This document shows positions 20,104-29,552 of a DNA stretch of 64,000 nucleotides, piece after piece (the stretch's first letter is position 1; every line of letters begins with the position of its first letter). The notes below the pieces were generated by a model. The model did no database searches, was not told the origin of the DNA, and saw nothing but the letters and a program-made list of their open reading frames with translations. The translations under genes and the position numbers were made by a program. This DNA is from Selenomonas sp. TAMA-11512. GTDB lineage: Bacteria > Bacillota > Negativicutes > Selenomonadales > Selenomonadaceae. The stretch spans positions 1,699,001-1,763,000 of the forward strand of contig NZ_AP029018.1 in assembly GCF_037076525.1 (NCBI RefSeq). The letters run 5' to 3'.

Positions 20104-20835
20104 TTATCTTGCCTCTTTCGACAGAGCAATGGCCTGCTTCAAATCAATCGCGCCCGTATACAGGGATTTACCTAACACTACCCCCGTTATACCACGATTC
20201 GATGCGCGTATCAAGTCCGTGATGTCGTCCATCGATTTTGCGCCGCCGGATGCGATGACGGATAGCCCGCTCTCTTCTGCCAACGATGCCGTTGCCTCGA
20301 CATTGATTCCCTCCAAGGTGCCGTCCCGCGAAATATCGGTGTAGATGATCGTGGTCACGCCGGCGTCTTTCATCTTCTTTGCCAGCGGAACCGCCTCTAT
20401 ATTGCCGGATACGCCCCAGCCGTCGACAGCAACGACATTGTCCTTTGCGTCTATGCCCACGACGATCCGATCTCCATAGGCGTCACAGGCGGTCTGCACC
20501 AACGCCTGATCCTTTACGGCTGCCGAGCCCAATATCACCCGGTGCACACCCATGGACAACACGCTGTCGATATCCCGCATCGTGCGAATACCGCCGCCGA
20601 GCTCCACGGGTATATCGATCGCGCCTACAATCGAGCGAATCACCTCTGCATTTACAGGATGTCCGGCCAATGCACCGTCGAGATCCACGAGATGCAGCAT
20701 CTCCGCGCCGGCTTCCTGCCAGCGCTTCGCAACGTCCACCGGCGTATCCGAAAAAACCGTCTCCTGATCAAAGTCGCCGCGCAGAAGGCGCACACATTTT
20801 CCATGACGAATGTCTATCGCGGGAATGATTTGCAT
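20104..20835 (-). CDS. hisA: ProFAR isomerase (phosphoribosylformimino-AICAR ribotide isomerase)
   Basis: Amadori-type isomerase, step 4 of histidine synthesis. The start is ATG at 20835, giving MQIIPAIDIRHGKCVRLLRG with a GAGGAGAT site just upstream; the frame extends further but without a site. The 243-residue TIM barrel has catalytic D8 and D129 (VVGIDAKD), and phosphate loops GGGIRTMRD and ASGGAKSMDD. It is followed immediately by hisF. The 147 bases between it and hisH hold no recognisable gene or signal. Confidence 0.97.
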   Translation of the reverse strand: MQIIPAIDIRHGKCVRLLRGDFDQETVFSDTPVDVAKRWQEAGAEMLHLVDLDGALAGHPVNAEVIRSIVGAIDIPVELGGGIRTMRDIDSVLSMGVHRVILGSAAVKDQALVQTACDAYGDRIVVGIDAKDNVVAVDGWGVSGNIEAVPLAKKMKDAGVTTIIYTDISRDGTLEGINVEATASLAEESGLSVIASGGAKSMDDITDLIRASNRGITGVVLGKSLYTGAIDLKQAIALSKEAR

Positions 20836-20982
20836 ATTTCTATCTCCTCTTATAGCGCAGGCGCGCAACACTCTGACAAGGTCAAGCATTCTCACCCTGA
20901 CATTTCAGCGGAGCGGAATACGCCTCGCCGTCCGCTGTAAAATCGATGTCCCCATCCACGCGATGAGAACTCTTCCTCTTCG

Positions 20983-21600
20983 TTACAGCTGCAGAAAATT
21001 CTTCAGCAGCTGCAAGCCGATATCGCCCGACTTCTCCGGATGAAACTGCACCGCCTGCACGTTATCCCTCGCGACGGAAGCCGTGAGCACGCCTCCGTAT
21101 GTCGTCGCCGACGTGATGACGGACGCGTCCTCGGGCACTGCGTAGTAGCTGTGCACAAAGTACATATAGGGCGCATGATCCGACTCAAAAGAAGAGAATA
21201 TGCTCCTCTTTCGATCGCTCACCGTTATATCGATCGAGTTCCATCCCATGTGCGGGATTTTCAAGCCCGGCGCGTCAATCTTTTTGACTTGCCCGGAGAA
21301 GACGGCCAAGCCTTTCTTCTCCGGCGTCTCCTCACTTTCTTCAAAGAGAAGCTGCAGCCCCACACAGATGCCCAAAAACGGAGTTCCCTTCTGAATGCAG
21401 TCCAGAATTGTCGGTATCAATCCCGTGTTCTCCAGATTCGACATGCAGTCTCCGAAGGCACCGACACCCGGCAGCACAATATGGTCGGCACTTTTCAGCA
21501 CCGACGCGTCGTTTGTGACAACCGCGTCCGCCCCCAGATACAAGAACGCCTTGTGCACACTGAAGAGATTCCCCGCACCGTAATCTATAATGGCAACCAT
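20983..21600 (-). CDS. hisH: imidazole glycerol phosphate synthase, glutaminase subunit
   Basis: Class I glutamine amidotransferase that feeds ammonia to HisF. The 205-residue product has the nucleophile C79 in PFLGICVGLQLLFE and the H187/E189 pair in QFHPEKSGDIG, plus the N-terminal IIDYGAGNLFSVHKA. ATG start, 15 bases after hisB. It is separated from its partner hisF by hisA, the usual order in these operons. Confidence 0.97.
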   Translation of the reverse strand: MVAIIDYGAGNLFSVHKAFLYLGADAVVTNDASVLKSADHIVLPGVGAFGDCMSNLENTGLIPTILDCIQKGTPFLGICVGLQLLFEESEETPEKKGLAVFSGQVKKIDAPGLKIPHMGWNSIDITVSDRKRSIFSSFESDHAPYMYFVHSYYAVPEDASVITSATTYGGVLTASVARDNVQAVQFHPEKSGDIGLQLLKNFLQL

Positions 21601-21615
21601 CCTTCGACCTCCCGC

Positions 21616-22200
21616 CTACAGAACACCTTTACTGGAAGGAATGCCGTCTACCCGCGGGTCGCTTTCCGCCGCGATGCGCAGGGCATGGCCCAACGCCTTG
21701 AAGATCGCTTCGATTTTATGATGCGTATTCGTGCCGTAAAGCAGATTCACATGCAGCGTGATGCCCGCATGAAACGCGAATGCCCGCAGGAACTCCTCCA
21801 CGAGCTCCGTATCGAAGCCGCCCGTCATCGGCGCCATATCACCGCACGAAAAGTGCAGAAAGGGTCTGCCGCTGATATCCAACGCGACCAAGGCAAGCGT
21901 CTCATCCATGGGCAGGTAGAAGCTGCCGTAGCGATTGATTCCCCGCTTATCGCCGATGGCCTCTTTGAAGGCATCGCCAAGAGCGATGCCGATATCCTCG
22001 ACCGTGTGATGTCCGTCGACGTGTATATCCCCGTCGCATACGACGCTCAGGTCGAACAAGCTGTGCACACTGAACAGTGTCAGCATGTGATCAAAAAATC
22101 CGATTCCGGATTGGATATTCTGCTTGCCCGTCCCGTCCAAATCAAGTGACAGCACGATGTCCGTCTCTGCCGTTTTCCTCTTTATTGTAGCGTGGCGCAT
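21616..22200 (-). CDS. hisB: imidazoleglycerol-phosphate dehydratase
   Basis: Monofunctional dehydratase making imidazole acetol phosphate, step 6. The 194-residue product carries the manganese-binding histidine clusters: FDHML (36-40), [16 protein letters not shown] (63-78) and the C-terminal [17 protein letters not shown]. No phosphatase domain is fused, so histidinol-phosphate phosphatase must come from elsewhere. It starts two bases from the hisC stop. Confidence 0.97.
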   Translation of the reverse strand: MRHATIKRKTAETDIVLSLDLDGTGKQNIQSGIGFFDHMLTLFSVHSLFDLSVVCDGDIHVDGHHTVEDIGIALGDAFKEAIGDKRGINRYGSFYLPMDETLALVALDISGRPFLHFSCGDMAPMTGGFDTELVEEFLRAFAFHAGITLHVNLLYGTNTHHKIEAIFKALGHALRIAAESDPRVDGIPSSKGVL

Positions 22201-22202
22201 AC

Positions 22203-23267
22203 CTAGCCGTTCCTTTCTGCAAATGATTTTAAAAGCGCATACCAGGCGTCATTTTCTTCTCTCGTTCCCATCGAGATCCGCAGGCAGTTTTTCAGCCGCG
22301 GCGATGAGGCGAAGCAGCGCACGCCGATGCCGGCGGCTTCCATTTCCTCCTGCAGCTCTTTTGCTTTGTCGTACTCGATCAGGATAAAATTTGCCGCGGA
22401 AGGATATACCCGGATCGCTTTGATTTCGGACAGCGCCTCCTGCATGCGCTTACGCTCCGCTATCGTCATGTCGATGCGCGGCTGATATTCGTAGCGCATT
22501 TGAAAGACGGTATCCGCCGTAACGAGCGACAGCACGTTCATGTAATAGGGCATATACGCTTTTTCCAGCATGCGGATGATATCCGCAGCCGCGAGCATAT
22601 AGCCCACACGAACGCCTGCGAGTCCGTAGGCTTTCGAAAACGTCCGCGCGACCATCATGTTCGGGTATTTTGCCAAGAGCGTCTTCGTCGCCGATTCCCC
22701 GTAGAACTCCATATACGCTTCATCCAGCAAAAAAGCACAGGCGATATTCGCGGCAATTTCTTCCACCTCATCGAGCGTCAGCACATTGCCGGTCGGGTTG
22801 TTCGGGTTGCAGATGACAGCTAAAGAGGCGTCCTCTCTGTTCACCGTGTCGATGAACTTCCGCACATCCAGAGAGAAATCCTCTTCCAGGTCCACAGGGA
22901 TTCCCTGCGCCTCCGCCGCCTTCGCGTAGATATTATACATGGAAAACGACGGCATGGGATAGACGATTTTTTGTCCGGAGCCGCCAAAGCAGTGAAATAC
23001 CTTTTCTATGATTTCACTCGAACCTGCGCCGATGATGACATTTTCTTTTCGGAAGCCGTAGGCGCTGCCGATCTGCTCGCGAAGAAGATCCATCTGCTCA
23101 TTCGGGTATCGGTGGAAAGCGACTTGCGCAAGCCTGCCCAGCAGCCGATCCTCCACCATGGGCGGCATGTTCAGCGTGGATTCATTCGCGTTGACCTTTA
23201 TCCTCCAATCGCGCTCGACGACATCATAGCGGGGCATATCTGCCAAACCGGCTCTGTATCTCAACAT
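22203..23267 (-). CDS. hisC: histidinol-phosphate aminotransferase
   Basis: PLP enzyme of fold type I that converts imidazole acetol phosphate to histidinol phosphate. The 354-residue product has NPNNPTG (154-160), DEAY (182-185) and the PLP lysine K212 in [17 protein letters not shown]. The N-terminal [12 protein letters not shown] is typical of HisC. ATG start; the gene overlaps the end of hisD by 7 bases. Substrate breadth (phenylalanine or tyrosine) cannot be judged from the sequence. Confidence 0.95.
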   Translation of the reverse strand: MLRYRAGLADMPRYDVVERDWRIKVNANESTLNMPPMVEDRLLGRLAQVAFHRYPNEQMDLLREQIGSAYGFRKENVIIGAGSSEIIEKVFHCFGGSGQKIVYPMPSFSMYNIYAKAAEAQGIPVDLEEDFSLDVRKFIDTVNREDASLAVICNPNNPTGNVLTLDEVEEIAANIACAFLLDEAYMEFYGESATKTLLAKYPNMMVARTFSKAYGLAGVRVGYMLAAADIIRMLEKAYMPYYMNVLSLVTADTVFQMRYEYQPRIDMTIAERKRMQEALSEIKAIRVYPSAANFILIEYDKAKELQEEMEAAGIGVRCFASSPRLKNCLRISMGTREENDAWYALLKSFAERNG

Positions 23268-24607
23268 GGGTTACCGCCTCTTTCTCGAATTGCATTCGCA
23301 TGCGCCTGCAGACCTTCCGCCTCGGCAAGGCGTATGATATCCGGCGCTGCCTCCCGCAACGCCGCCTCCGTATAAGAGATGACACTCATCCGCTTCATGA
23401 ACGTCTCGACGTTCAGCACGGAATAAAATCTTGCCGTCCCTCCCGTCGGCAGGACATGATTCGGTCCGGCGAAGTAGTCCCCCAACGGCTCCGGGGAATA
23501 GGCGCCCAAGAAGACGGCGCCGGCGTGGCGAACCTGCGGCAGCAGCGTAAAGGGCTCTTTGACGAGCAGCTCCATGTGCTCCGGCGCGGAGATATTCGCG
23601 TACTCGATCGCCTCCTCCATCGTATCCGTGACGATGATGAGACCGTTGTTATCGATGGAGGCGCGCGCGATTGTCTCCCTGGGAAGCCCCTTCAGCCGCT
23701 CCTCCAGCATGGCAAGGGTCTTCTCCGCCAGTGCTTCGCTGGGCGTAATCATTATACTGGACGCCAAAACATCGTGCTCTGCCTGACTCAGCATATCGGC
23801 GGCGGCATAGGCGGGATCCGCGGACTCGTCCGCTACGATCAGAATCTCGCTCGGTCCGGCGAGCATATCGATATCGCAATAGCCGTACACGGCTTTTTTC
23901 GCGAGTGTTACAAATATATTTCCGGGCCCCGTGATCTTGTTCGCCTGCGGGATGGAGTCCGTTCCGAACGCCATCGCGGCAATCGCCTGCGCGCCGCCGA
24001 TCTTATAGATTTTCGAAACGCCGGCTATTTTCGCTGCCAGCAGCACATAGGGATTGATCTCCCCGTTCTTAGGCGGCACCATCATGATGATCTCGCGCAC
24101 GCCGGCGACCGACGCGGGCACCGCGTTCATCAAGACCGAAGACGGGTACGCGGCCGTACCGCCGGGGACATAGATTCCGACTCGATCCAGGGGCACAAGC
24201 ACCTGTCCCAAGATGGAGCCGTGCGCGCGATACGTCATCCACGAAGTCTCTTTTTGCTCCTCGTGGTAGCTCCTTATATTGTCCGCGGCCCTTTGCAGGG
24301 AGGCGACAATCTTCGGATCCGCCGCCGCCTCCGCGGCCGCGTATTCCTCCTCCGTGACGAGAATGTTTTGCCCGTTTATGTCGACACCGTCAAACATTTT
24401 CGTGTATCGAAACAGCGCCGCGTCGCCCTCTCGGCGAACATCCTGCACGATGCGCTCCACCAGCTGACTCGCGTTTAAATCCTCGCCCAACAGCTCCCTG
24501 TTTGCCGCACGAATCTTCGGACTGAGTTCGACCTCATCAAAGAAGGGCTTTTTCAGCAGCTTTCGGACGGCATCCTGTCCGGCTTCACTTGATTTGACGA
24601 TCTTCAT
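23261..24607 (-). CDS. hisD: histidinol dehydrogenase
   Basis: Zinc, NAD-dependent enzyme oxidising histidinol to histidine, last two steps. The 448-residue product has [18 protein letters not shown] (143-160), the [15 protein letters not shown] loop (251-265), the catalytic pair E343-H344 in ISAPEHMEL and [10 protein letters not shown] (381-390). It starts one base after the hisG stop and overlaps hisC. An N-terminal stretch of about 20 residues precedes the usual start of homology. Confidence 0.96.
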   Translation of the reverse strand: MKIVKSSEAGQDAVRKLLKKPFFDEVELSPKIRAANRELLGEDLNASQLVERIVQDVRREGDAALFRYTKMFDGVDINGQNILVTEEEYAAAEAAADPKIVASLQRAADNIRSYHEEQKETSWMTYRAHGSILGQVLVPLDRVGIYVPGGTAAYPSSVLMNAVPASVAGVREIIMMVPPKNGEINPYVLLAAKIAGVSKIYKIGGAQAIAAMAFGTDSIPQANKITGPGNIFVTLAKKAVYGYCDIDMLAGPSEILIVADESADPAYAAADMLSQAEHDVLASSIMITPSEALAEKTLAMLEERLKGLPRETIARASIDNNGLIIVTDTMEEAIEYANISAPEHMELLVKEPFTLLPQVRHAGAVFLGAYSPEPLGDYFAGPNHVLPTGGTARFYSVLNVETFMKRMSVISYTEAALREAAPDIIRLAEAEGLQAHANAIRERGGNPC

Positions 24608-25273
24608 CTATTTTCTCTCCTTATCCTTTAGCGCCGCTCGAACATTCTCAATCAAGGCGTGTATGCGCTTGAACTTCATTTTATAGCTTCCCCGATTGAC
24701 GATCATGCGGGCCGTAGCATCCATGATATGGACGATTTCCTCAAGACCGTTTTCGCGCAGGGTGGTTCCCGTCTCCACGATGTCCACGATGCTCTCCGAA
24801 AGGCCGATGATGGGCCCGAGTTCGATGGATCCGTTTAATTTGATATACTCCATCTGCATTCCCTGCTGCGTGAAGAACTTCTCCGCGATGTGAGGGAATT
24901 TCGTCGCGACGCGGGTATTCGCATAGTCGATGAGGTCGTTTCTGCGCTCCGCTTTATGGACGGCCATCATCAAATGGCATTTTCCGAAGCCCAGATCCAA
25001 TACCTCGTAGACATCCTTATCCGCTTCCTCCAGGACATCTTTTCCTATGATGCCGATATCGGCGGCTCCATGCTCGACATACGTGGGGACATCGGATGTT
25101 TTCGTGATGATGAAGCGAATTTTCGCCTCTTCGTTCGCTATGACCAGCTTGCGCGATTTCTCCGACAGCCCCTCGGCCGTATAGCCTGCTTCCTTCAGCA
25201 AATCCGCTGAAAGGGAGAACAGCTTTCCTTTCGGAAGGGCAATCGTGATGTAGTCCTTTTCAAGATTTTTCAT
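24608..25273 (-). CDS. hisG: ATP phosphoribosyltransferase, short form
   Basis: First committed step of histidine synthesis. The 221-residue product lacks the C-terminal histidine-binding domain of long HisG, so it needs the HisZ subunit encoded nearby. ATG at 25273 (MKNLEKDYITIALPKGKLFS) has a GGAG site 8 bases upstream and is preferred to an upstream in-frame codon. Other marks: DVPTYVEHGAADIGIIGKDV and the PRPP loop region DIVETGTTLRENGLEEI. It is followed directly by hisD. Confidence 0.96.
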   Translation of the reverse strand: MKNLEKDYITIALPKGKLFSLSADLLKEAGYTAEGLSEKSRKLVIANEEAKIRFIITKTSDVPTYVEHGAADIGIIGKDVLEEADKDVYEVLDLGFGKCHLMMAVHKAERRNDLIDYANTRVATKFPHIAEKFFTQQGMQMEYIKLNGSIELGPIIGLSESIVDIVETGTTLRENGLEEIVHIMDATARMIVNRGSYKMKFKRIHALIENVRAALKDKERK

Positions 25274-25318
25274 CTTCTTACACTCCAATAACACCTGAAC
25301 ATTCATCGTGTACATCCG

Positions 25319-25834
25319 CTAATTCGCTTCATCCGCCATTCGCAGCAATCGCAGCTCCAAACTGTCCTGCGGTGTTTCCGGTGCGTGATGCCTGGCAATA
25401 ATGGCGGCTTCTTCTTCGCACCCTATGCCGCGAAGCATCCGTGCGGCAATTTCAGGATGCCTGTAGTAGACGTACAGCGCATGCTGCATCCATGAAGCAT
25501 TTTTTTCAGCCTGTTTTTTTGCCCAACGCGGACACACGGCATCCAGAAGCACAGCCAGGACCTTGCCCCATATGCCGAGATCGCCTTTTCGCCGCCCTAT
25601 ATCATGCAGCAGCGCCAGTCGGCAAAGAAACACGATGTCCTGCGCATTATACTGGCTCGCTTTTTCCAAAATGGTTTTAGCGACGGCAAGCGCGTGCTTT
25701 TGATCTATGCAGTCCATCGAAAAGAAGAATACCGTCTCTACCTCTGTCAGATACTCGGCTGCGAAGGCACGTTCCTCATCGGACAGCTCGCGTGCGAAGA
25801 CCGCGCGACAGAACTGTCGTATTCTCTTCTTCAC
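25319..25834 (-). CDS. HD-domain phosphohydrolase-like protein inside the his operon
   Basis: 171 residues with a complete HD metal-binding set: H47, H77-D78 in LALLHDIGRR, H126 in YYRHPEIAARML, H149/H150 in IIARHHAPE and D168 in LRMADEAN. Many small HD proteins hydrolyse phosphate esters or nucleotides; the substrate is unknown. The start is GTG and overlaps the hisZ stop by 4 bases (GTGA), so it is translated together with hisZ; hisG follows after 45 bases. A role in histidine synthesis, for instance the missing histidinol-phosphatase step, is conceivable but only inferred from position. Confidence 0.75.
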   Translation of the reverse strand: MKKRIRQFCRAVFARELSDEERAFAAEYLTEVETVFFFSMDCIDQKHALAVAKTILEKASQYNAQDIVFLCRLALLHDIGRRKGDLGIWGKVLAVLLDAVCPRWAKKQAEKNASWMQHALYVYYRHPEIAARMLRGIGCEEEAAIIARHHAPETPQDSLELRLLRMADEAN

Positions 25835-27018
25835 GAGCAGTAGACCAATTCTTTACAGGCGTGCGCACGCGCGCTCTGCCGGGCTTCCTCCTCACTCTCC
25901 GCCTGCAGAGACAGAAAGACCGAGTATCCGCTCGCGCGCAGCTCCTTCGCCTTTTGAAGAGCCGCGGAAAGCTTTGACGCTGTAAAGCTGATATAGAAAT
26001 CGTGCCGATCTGCCGCCGAGTAGGCAAACCCTTGCTGCTTCTTGGCTGCAAGGACACGCTCCAGACCGAGCGCAAACCCCGTCGCCGGACAAGGGTGGTG
26101 AAAAGACTCAAACATATCGTCATAGCGGCCGCCGCCGCAGATCGGATAGCCCAGCCCAAGCGCATATACCTCGAAGACCATGCCGGTATAATAGCTCAAA
26201 TCCCTTGTTACGCCGAAGTCGAAGTACACATAGCCTTCCACGCCGTACACCTTCAGCAGGCGATAAATTTCAGACAGATTATCTACCGCGCGGCGGCTTT
26301 GCTCATTGAAGCTGAGTTGATAGGCACGATCCAGAATCTCTTCTTTGCCGTGCAGTCCGGACAGCTCCGTCAGCGCCTCACGATTCGCCGGCGAAAGAGC
26401 CGCCTCCTCGGACAGCTGCTCCAACGCCACAAGATCATGACGCTCCAGCGCGGACTTTGCGGACGATTGCTGCTCTGCCGATAAATTCATCTGCCGCAGC
26501 AAGCCGTTGATAAAGTCCGCCTGCCCCAAGGAAACCTGAAAATCCTCGAGCCCCATCGCCTTCAGACTTTCAATCGCGAGCGCGATCACCTCCGCATCCG
26601 CCGCGGAAGAGCTGCTCCCCAGAAGCTCTACACCTGCCTGATGAAAGGCGCACTGTCTGCCGCTCTGCGCATCTTCAAATCGAAATACATCACTGATATA
26701 GGAAAGCTTTAACGGCAGATTGTCCCTTTTCATCCGGCTGGAAACGAGGCGAGCGATCGGCGACGTCATCTCATGCCGGAGGGCAATCATTCGATTGTCC
26801 CGATCCACCAATTTGAAGAGGCTCGATTCCAGGGAGGCGCCGTTCGCCCTCGTCAGTGTATCTAAATACTCAAACGCCGGTGTCTTCACCTCATCGTATC
26901 CCCACTGATGAAACAGCGCGGCGGCCGTACTCTCCAGATGCCGCATCTCCACGGCGTCCTCCGGCAAAAAATCCCTTGTCCCGTATGGTATTTCAAATAA
27001 TTGCTCACGCTTCTGCAT
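25831..27018 (-). CDS. hisZ: ATP phosphoribosyltransferase regulatory subunit
   Basis: Histidyl-tRNA-synthetase-like protein that has no aminoacylation role but forms the hetero-octamer with short HisG and senses histidine. The 395-residue product has the class II catalytic-core marks (PYGTRDFLPEDAVEMRHLES, ALRHEMTSPIARLVSSR, GGRYDDMFESF) but a shortened C-terminus compared with true HisRS. Its pairing with short-form hisG at 24608-25273 supports HisZ over HisS. It starts 3 bases after the yerC-like gene and overlaps the HD gene. Confidence 0.93.
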   Translation of the reverse strand: MQKREQLFEIPYGTRDFLPEDAVEMRHLESTAAALFHQWGYDEVKTPAFEYLDTLTRANGASLESSLFKLVDRDNRMIALRHEMTSPIARLVSSRMKRDNLPLKLSYISDVFRFEDAQSGRQCAFHQAGVELLGSSSSAADAEVIALAIESLKAMGLEDFQVSLGQADFINGLLRQMNLSAEQQSSAKSALERHDLVALEQLSEEAALSPANREALTELSGLHGKEEILDRAYQLSFNEQSRRAVDNLSEIYRLLKVYGVEGYVYFDFGVTRDLSYYTGMVFEVYALGLGYPICGGGRYDDMFESFHHPCPATGFALGLERVLAAKKQQGFAYSAADRHDFYISFTASKLSAALQKAKELRASGYSVFLSLQAESEEEARQSARAHACKELVYCS

Positions 27019-27021
27019 TGT

Positions 27022-27330
27022 CTATCTCCTTGTGTTCTGCTCCGCGCCCATTCTGTCCAGCACGATCTTGTATCCGTCCGCTCCGTAGTGCAGGCACCGT
27101 TTTACACGGCTGACCGTAGCCGTACTGGCTCCTGTCCGCGCGACAATATCCTCATAGGTGTGACCGGCATTCAACATTCGGGCGACCTCAAAGCGCTGTG
27201 CCAAGGCTTTGAGCTCGCTGATCGTGCATAGATCCTCAAAAAACTGATAGCCCTCCTCCACCGTCTGCAAAGCAAGTATTGCTTCCATGAGATGGTCATG
27301 TAAATCATCTTTTAACTTAGGATTACTCAT
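27022..27330 (-). CDS. TrpR/YerC-family regulator heading the his operon
   Basis: 102-residue protein of the TrpR-like YerC/YecD family with a helix-turn-helix at about residues 58-80 (TYEDIVARTGASTATVSRVK). TrpR-family proteins bind an amino-acid corepressor; a YerC-type protein adjacent to his genes suggests a histidine-responsive repressor (a HisR role), which is inference. It is first in the his operon, 3 bases before hisZ, behind a strong promoter at 27415-27443. ATG start with a GGAGG-like site. Confidence 0.8.
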   Translation of the reverse strand: MSNPKLKDDLHDHLMEAILALQTVEEGYQFFEDLCTISELKALAQRFEVARMLNAGHTYEDIVARTGASTATVSRVKRCLHYGADGYKIVLDRMGAEQNTRR

Positions 27331-27378
27331 GCGCTTTCCTCCGACAAAAAAATATCTTAGGAACCACTGATATGCTAT

Positions 27379-27398
27379 GTGCTTTAACGCTTTAGCAC
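27379..27398. promoter_or_regulatory. candidate operator of the his operon
   Basis: Interrupted palindrome GTGCT-N10-AGCAC lying about 10-30 bases downstream of the expected transcription start of the yerC-his operon. Location and symmetry fit a repressor site for the YerC-like protein; only 5-base arms are exact. Confidence 0.35.
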
Positions 27399-27414
27399 GT
27401 AAAAATATATTGCT

Positions 27415-27443
27415 ATTATAACAGGCAGACTTGACTTGTGCAA
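27415..27443 (-). promoter_or_regulatory. sigma-A promoter of the his operon
   Basis: TTGCAC (27438-27443) and TATAAT (27415-27420) on the minus strand with a 17-base spacer, about 85 bases before the yerC-like gene. The untranslated leader carries the candidate operator. Confidence 0.75.
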
Positions 27444-27452
27444 GAAAAAATA

Positions 27453-27481
27453 TTTCATATAGAACATATATATGGTATAAT
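27453..27481 (+). promoter_or_regulatory. promoter of lexA
   Basis: TATAAT at 27476-27481 preceded by TG at 27473-27474 (extended -10) and TTTCAT at 27453-27458 with a 17-base spacer, about 37 bases upstream of lexA. No convincing LexA box overlaps it. Confidence 0.6.
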
Positions 27482-27518
27482 CAAACAGAGAATATGCATT
27501 TGTTAGGAGTGTAGCAGC

Positions 27519-28151
27519 ATGGAGAAAAAACTTCCTCGTAGAAAAAACCGCACCTCAGCAGAACGTCAACAGATGATTTTTAAGTATATAAAGGACTTTT
27601 TAACGGAAAAAGGCTACCCGCCGTCTGTCCGGGAAATCGGTGAGGCGATCGGATTGAAATCCAGCTCTACGGTACACGGTTACCTGGCAAGGATGCACGA
27701 GTCCGGCATGATTCGCCGCGATGCCACGAAGCCGAGAGCCATCGATATCCTGGAGAAGAAACCATGGGAAGGAAACCTGAATATCCCGCTTGTCGGCACG
27801 GTCACGGCCGGTGTCCCGATCCTCGCCGAAGAGAACATCGAAGAGGTTTTCTCTTTCCCGCAGGGACTTATCGGAACCCGCGAGCAGACCTTTATTCTTC
27901 GCGTGAAAGGCGAAAGCATGATCAATGCCGGTATTCTGGACGGAGATTTTATCTTTGTCCGCCAGCAGAACACGGCAAACAACAACGATATCGTCGTTGC
28001 CCTTGTCAATGGTGAAAACGCCACGGTAAAGCGTTTCTTCAAGGAAAAGGACTGTATCCGCCTGCAGCCGGAAAACGACCTCATGGAGCCCATCTACGAA
28101 ACCGATGTATCCATTCTCGGAAAAGTCATCGGCGTGTTCCGTCAAATGTAA
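27519..28151 (+). CDS. lexA: SOS repressor LexA
   Basis: Represses DNA-damage genes; inactivated by RecA-stimulated self-cleavage. The 210-residue product has an N-terminal winged helix (KGYPPSVREIGEAIGLKSSS, residues 31-50), the scissile A97-G98 bond in TVTAGVPIL, and catalytic S133 (GESMINAGILDGD) and K171 (ATVKRFF). ATG start after an AGGAG site. It is transcribed divergently from the his operon with a 188-base shared region. Full length. Confidence 0.96.
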   Translation: MEKKLPRRKNRTSAERQQMIFKYIKDFLTEKGYPPSVREIGEAIGLKSSSTVHGYLARMHESGMIRRDATKPRAIDILEKKPWEGNLNIPLVGTVTAGVPILAEENIEEVFSFPQGLIGTREQTFILRVKGESMINAGILDGDFIFVRQQNTANNNDIVVALVNGENATVKRFFKEKDCIRLQPENDLMEPIYETDVSILGKVIGVFRQM

Positions 28152-28256
28152 TAACATGGCTTGCATATGGGAATGACCTTCCCCCCAAGAATCAGACTCA
28201 AGGAATCCAACTTTTATGGGATATCTCCAAGTACACGCAGAAAGGACGTACGCAGC

Positions 28257-29378
28257 ATGATTATCGGTGTAGCAAAAGAAATCAAGAACAATGAGAACCG
28301 TGTAGGTATGACACCGGCCGGTGCAGACACACTGGTACGCGCGGGTCATGAAGTCCGGATCGAAAAAGATGCAGGTCTCGGTTCCGGCTTCACAGATGAT
28401 CAGTACATAGCTGTCGGAGCAAAGATTGAATCCGATAAGAAGTCTCTTTTTGACAAGTCCGAGATGATTGTCAAGGTGAAAGAACCCCTCGCGTCGGAGT
28501 ATAATCTCTTCCATGAAGGACAGATTCTTTTCACTTATCTGCATCTTGCTCCGGAACCGGAACTCACGGCTGCTCTTCTGAAACACAAAGTCGTCGGCAT
28601 TGCCTACGAGACGATTCGCGGCCGTGATGGTCGATCTCTCCCTCTTCTCGCTCCCATGAGTGAGATTGCGGGTCGCATGTCCATTCAGCTTGGCGCGCAG
28701 TTCCTCGAAATCCAGTATGGCGGATCTGGTGTCCTCCTCGGCGGTGTTACGGGCGTTGCTCCGGGACACGTCGTTATTGTCGGCGGCGGAATCGTCGGTA
28801 CAAACGCTGCAAAGATGGCTCTCGGTCTCGGTGCACGCGTCACGATCATCGATCTCTCCATCGATCGCCTGCGCTATCTCGATGATATCTTCAGCGGCAG
28901 AGTCGAGACACTCATGAGCAACAGCTTCAATGTGGAGAAAGCGGTCGAAGACGCCGACCTCGTTGTCGGCGCGGTTCTCATCCCGGGAGCTGTTACACCC
29001 AAGCTCGTCAAAGAATACATGGTCAAGAAGATGCGCCCGGGCTCAGTCATTGTCGATGTCGCTATCGATCAAGGCGGCACTGTCGAAACGGCGGATCATG
29101 TCACGACACACTCCGATCCGATCTTCGTCAAGCACGATGTCATTCACTACTCCGTTGCCAATATCCCCGGTGCCGTCTCTCGTACGTCCACGCTTGCTCT
29201 TACCAACGCAACTCTTACCTATGCACTGCAGCTTGCGGACAAGGGCTGGAAGAAGGCACTGCAGGATGATCCGAACTTTGCGCAGGGACTCAACACTTGC
29301 GACGGAAAGATCACCTTTAAGTCTGTTGCAGATGCTCTCGGCCTTGCATACACGGACGTAACCGCACTCCTAAAGTAA
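28257..29378 (+). CDS. ald: alanine dehydrogenase
   Basis: NAD-dependent interconversion of alanine with pyruvate and ammonia. Start at ATG 28257 gives MIIGVAKEIKNNENRVGMTP; 373 residues, normal for Ald. Catalytic marks: R15, K75 in IVKVKEP, H96 in YLHLAP, and the nucleotide-binding GGGIVG at 176-181. An AGGA site lies about 10 bases upstream. The 105 bases between lexA and ald show no clear promoter or terminator. Downstream, the gene ends near the left end of an ISL3 element that also offers a terminator-like hairpin. Confidence 0.95.
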   Translation: MIIGVAKEIKNNENRVGMTPAGADTLVRAGHEVRIEKDAGLGSGFTDDQYIAVGAKIESDKKSLFDKSEMIVKVKEPLASEYNLFHEGQILFTYLHLAPEPELTAALLKHKVVGIAYETIRGRDGRSLPLLAPMSEIAGRMSIQLGAQFLEIQYGGSGVLLGGVTGVAPGHVVIVGGGIVGTNAAKMALGLGARVTIIDLSIDRLRYLDDIFSGRVETLMSNSFNVEKAVEDADLVVGAVLIPGAVTPKLVKEYMVKKMRPGSVIVDVAIDQGGTVETADHVTTHSDPIFVKHDVIHYSVANIPGAVSRTSTLALTNATLTYALQLADKGWKKALQDDPNFAQGLNTCDGKITFKSVADALGLAYTDVTALLK

Positions 29379-29428
29379 GCTTGTGTAAAGAGAGTAAGCG
29401 TATTCCAGAAAAACAGCTCTATAATAAT

Positions 29429-29482
29429 AAATGTTGTGGTTCTCCCCTATTGCCGTGTGGAGAATAGCAACATTTATTTTTT
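29429..29482 (+). terminator. terminator-like hairpin after ald (ISL3 left end)
   Basis: Arms AAATGTTG/CAACATTT enclose an inner TTCTCC/GGAGAA pair and are followed by ATTTTTT, a good intrinsic terminator for ald. It is formed by the ISL3 left end itself, which would also shield the element from outside transcription. Confidence 0.6.
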
Positions 29483-29552
29483 GCATAGAAAAAGACACGG
29501 CAAGCATCTGCTATAATATTAATCGGACAACCAATATTAAGGAGGACTTGCC

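Noticed and set aside
27359-27374. Possible further TTAA-element end (TAGGAACCACTGATAT) in the his leader
   Set aside because: Only about 14 of 19 positions agree, there is no TTAA and no second end; likely chance.
27463-27480. Possible LexA box GAACATATATATGGT before lexA
   Set aside because: The second half does not mirror the first; the Gram-positive box CGAAC-N4-GTTCG is not formed.
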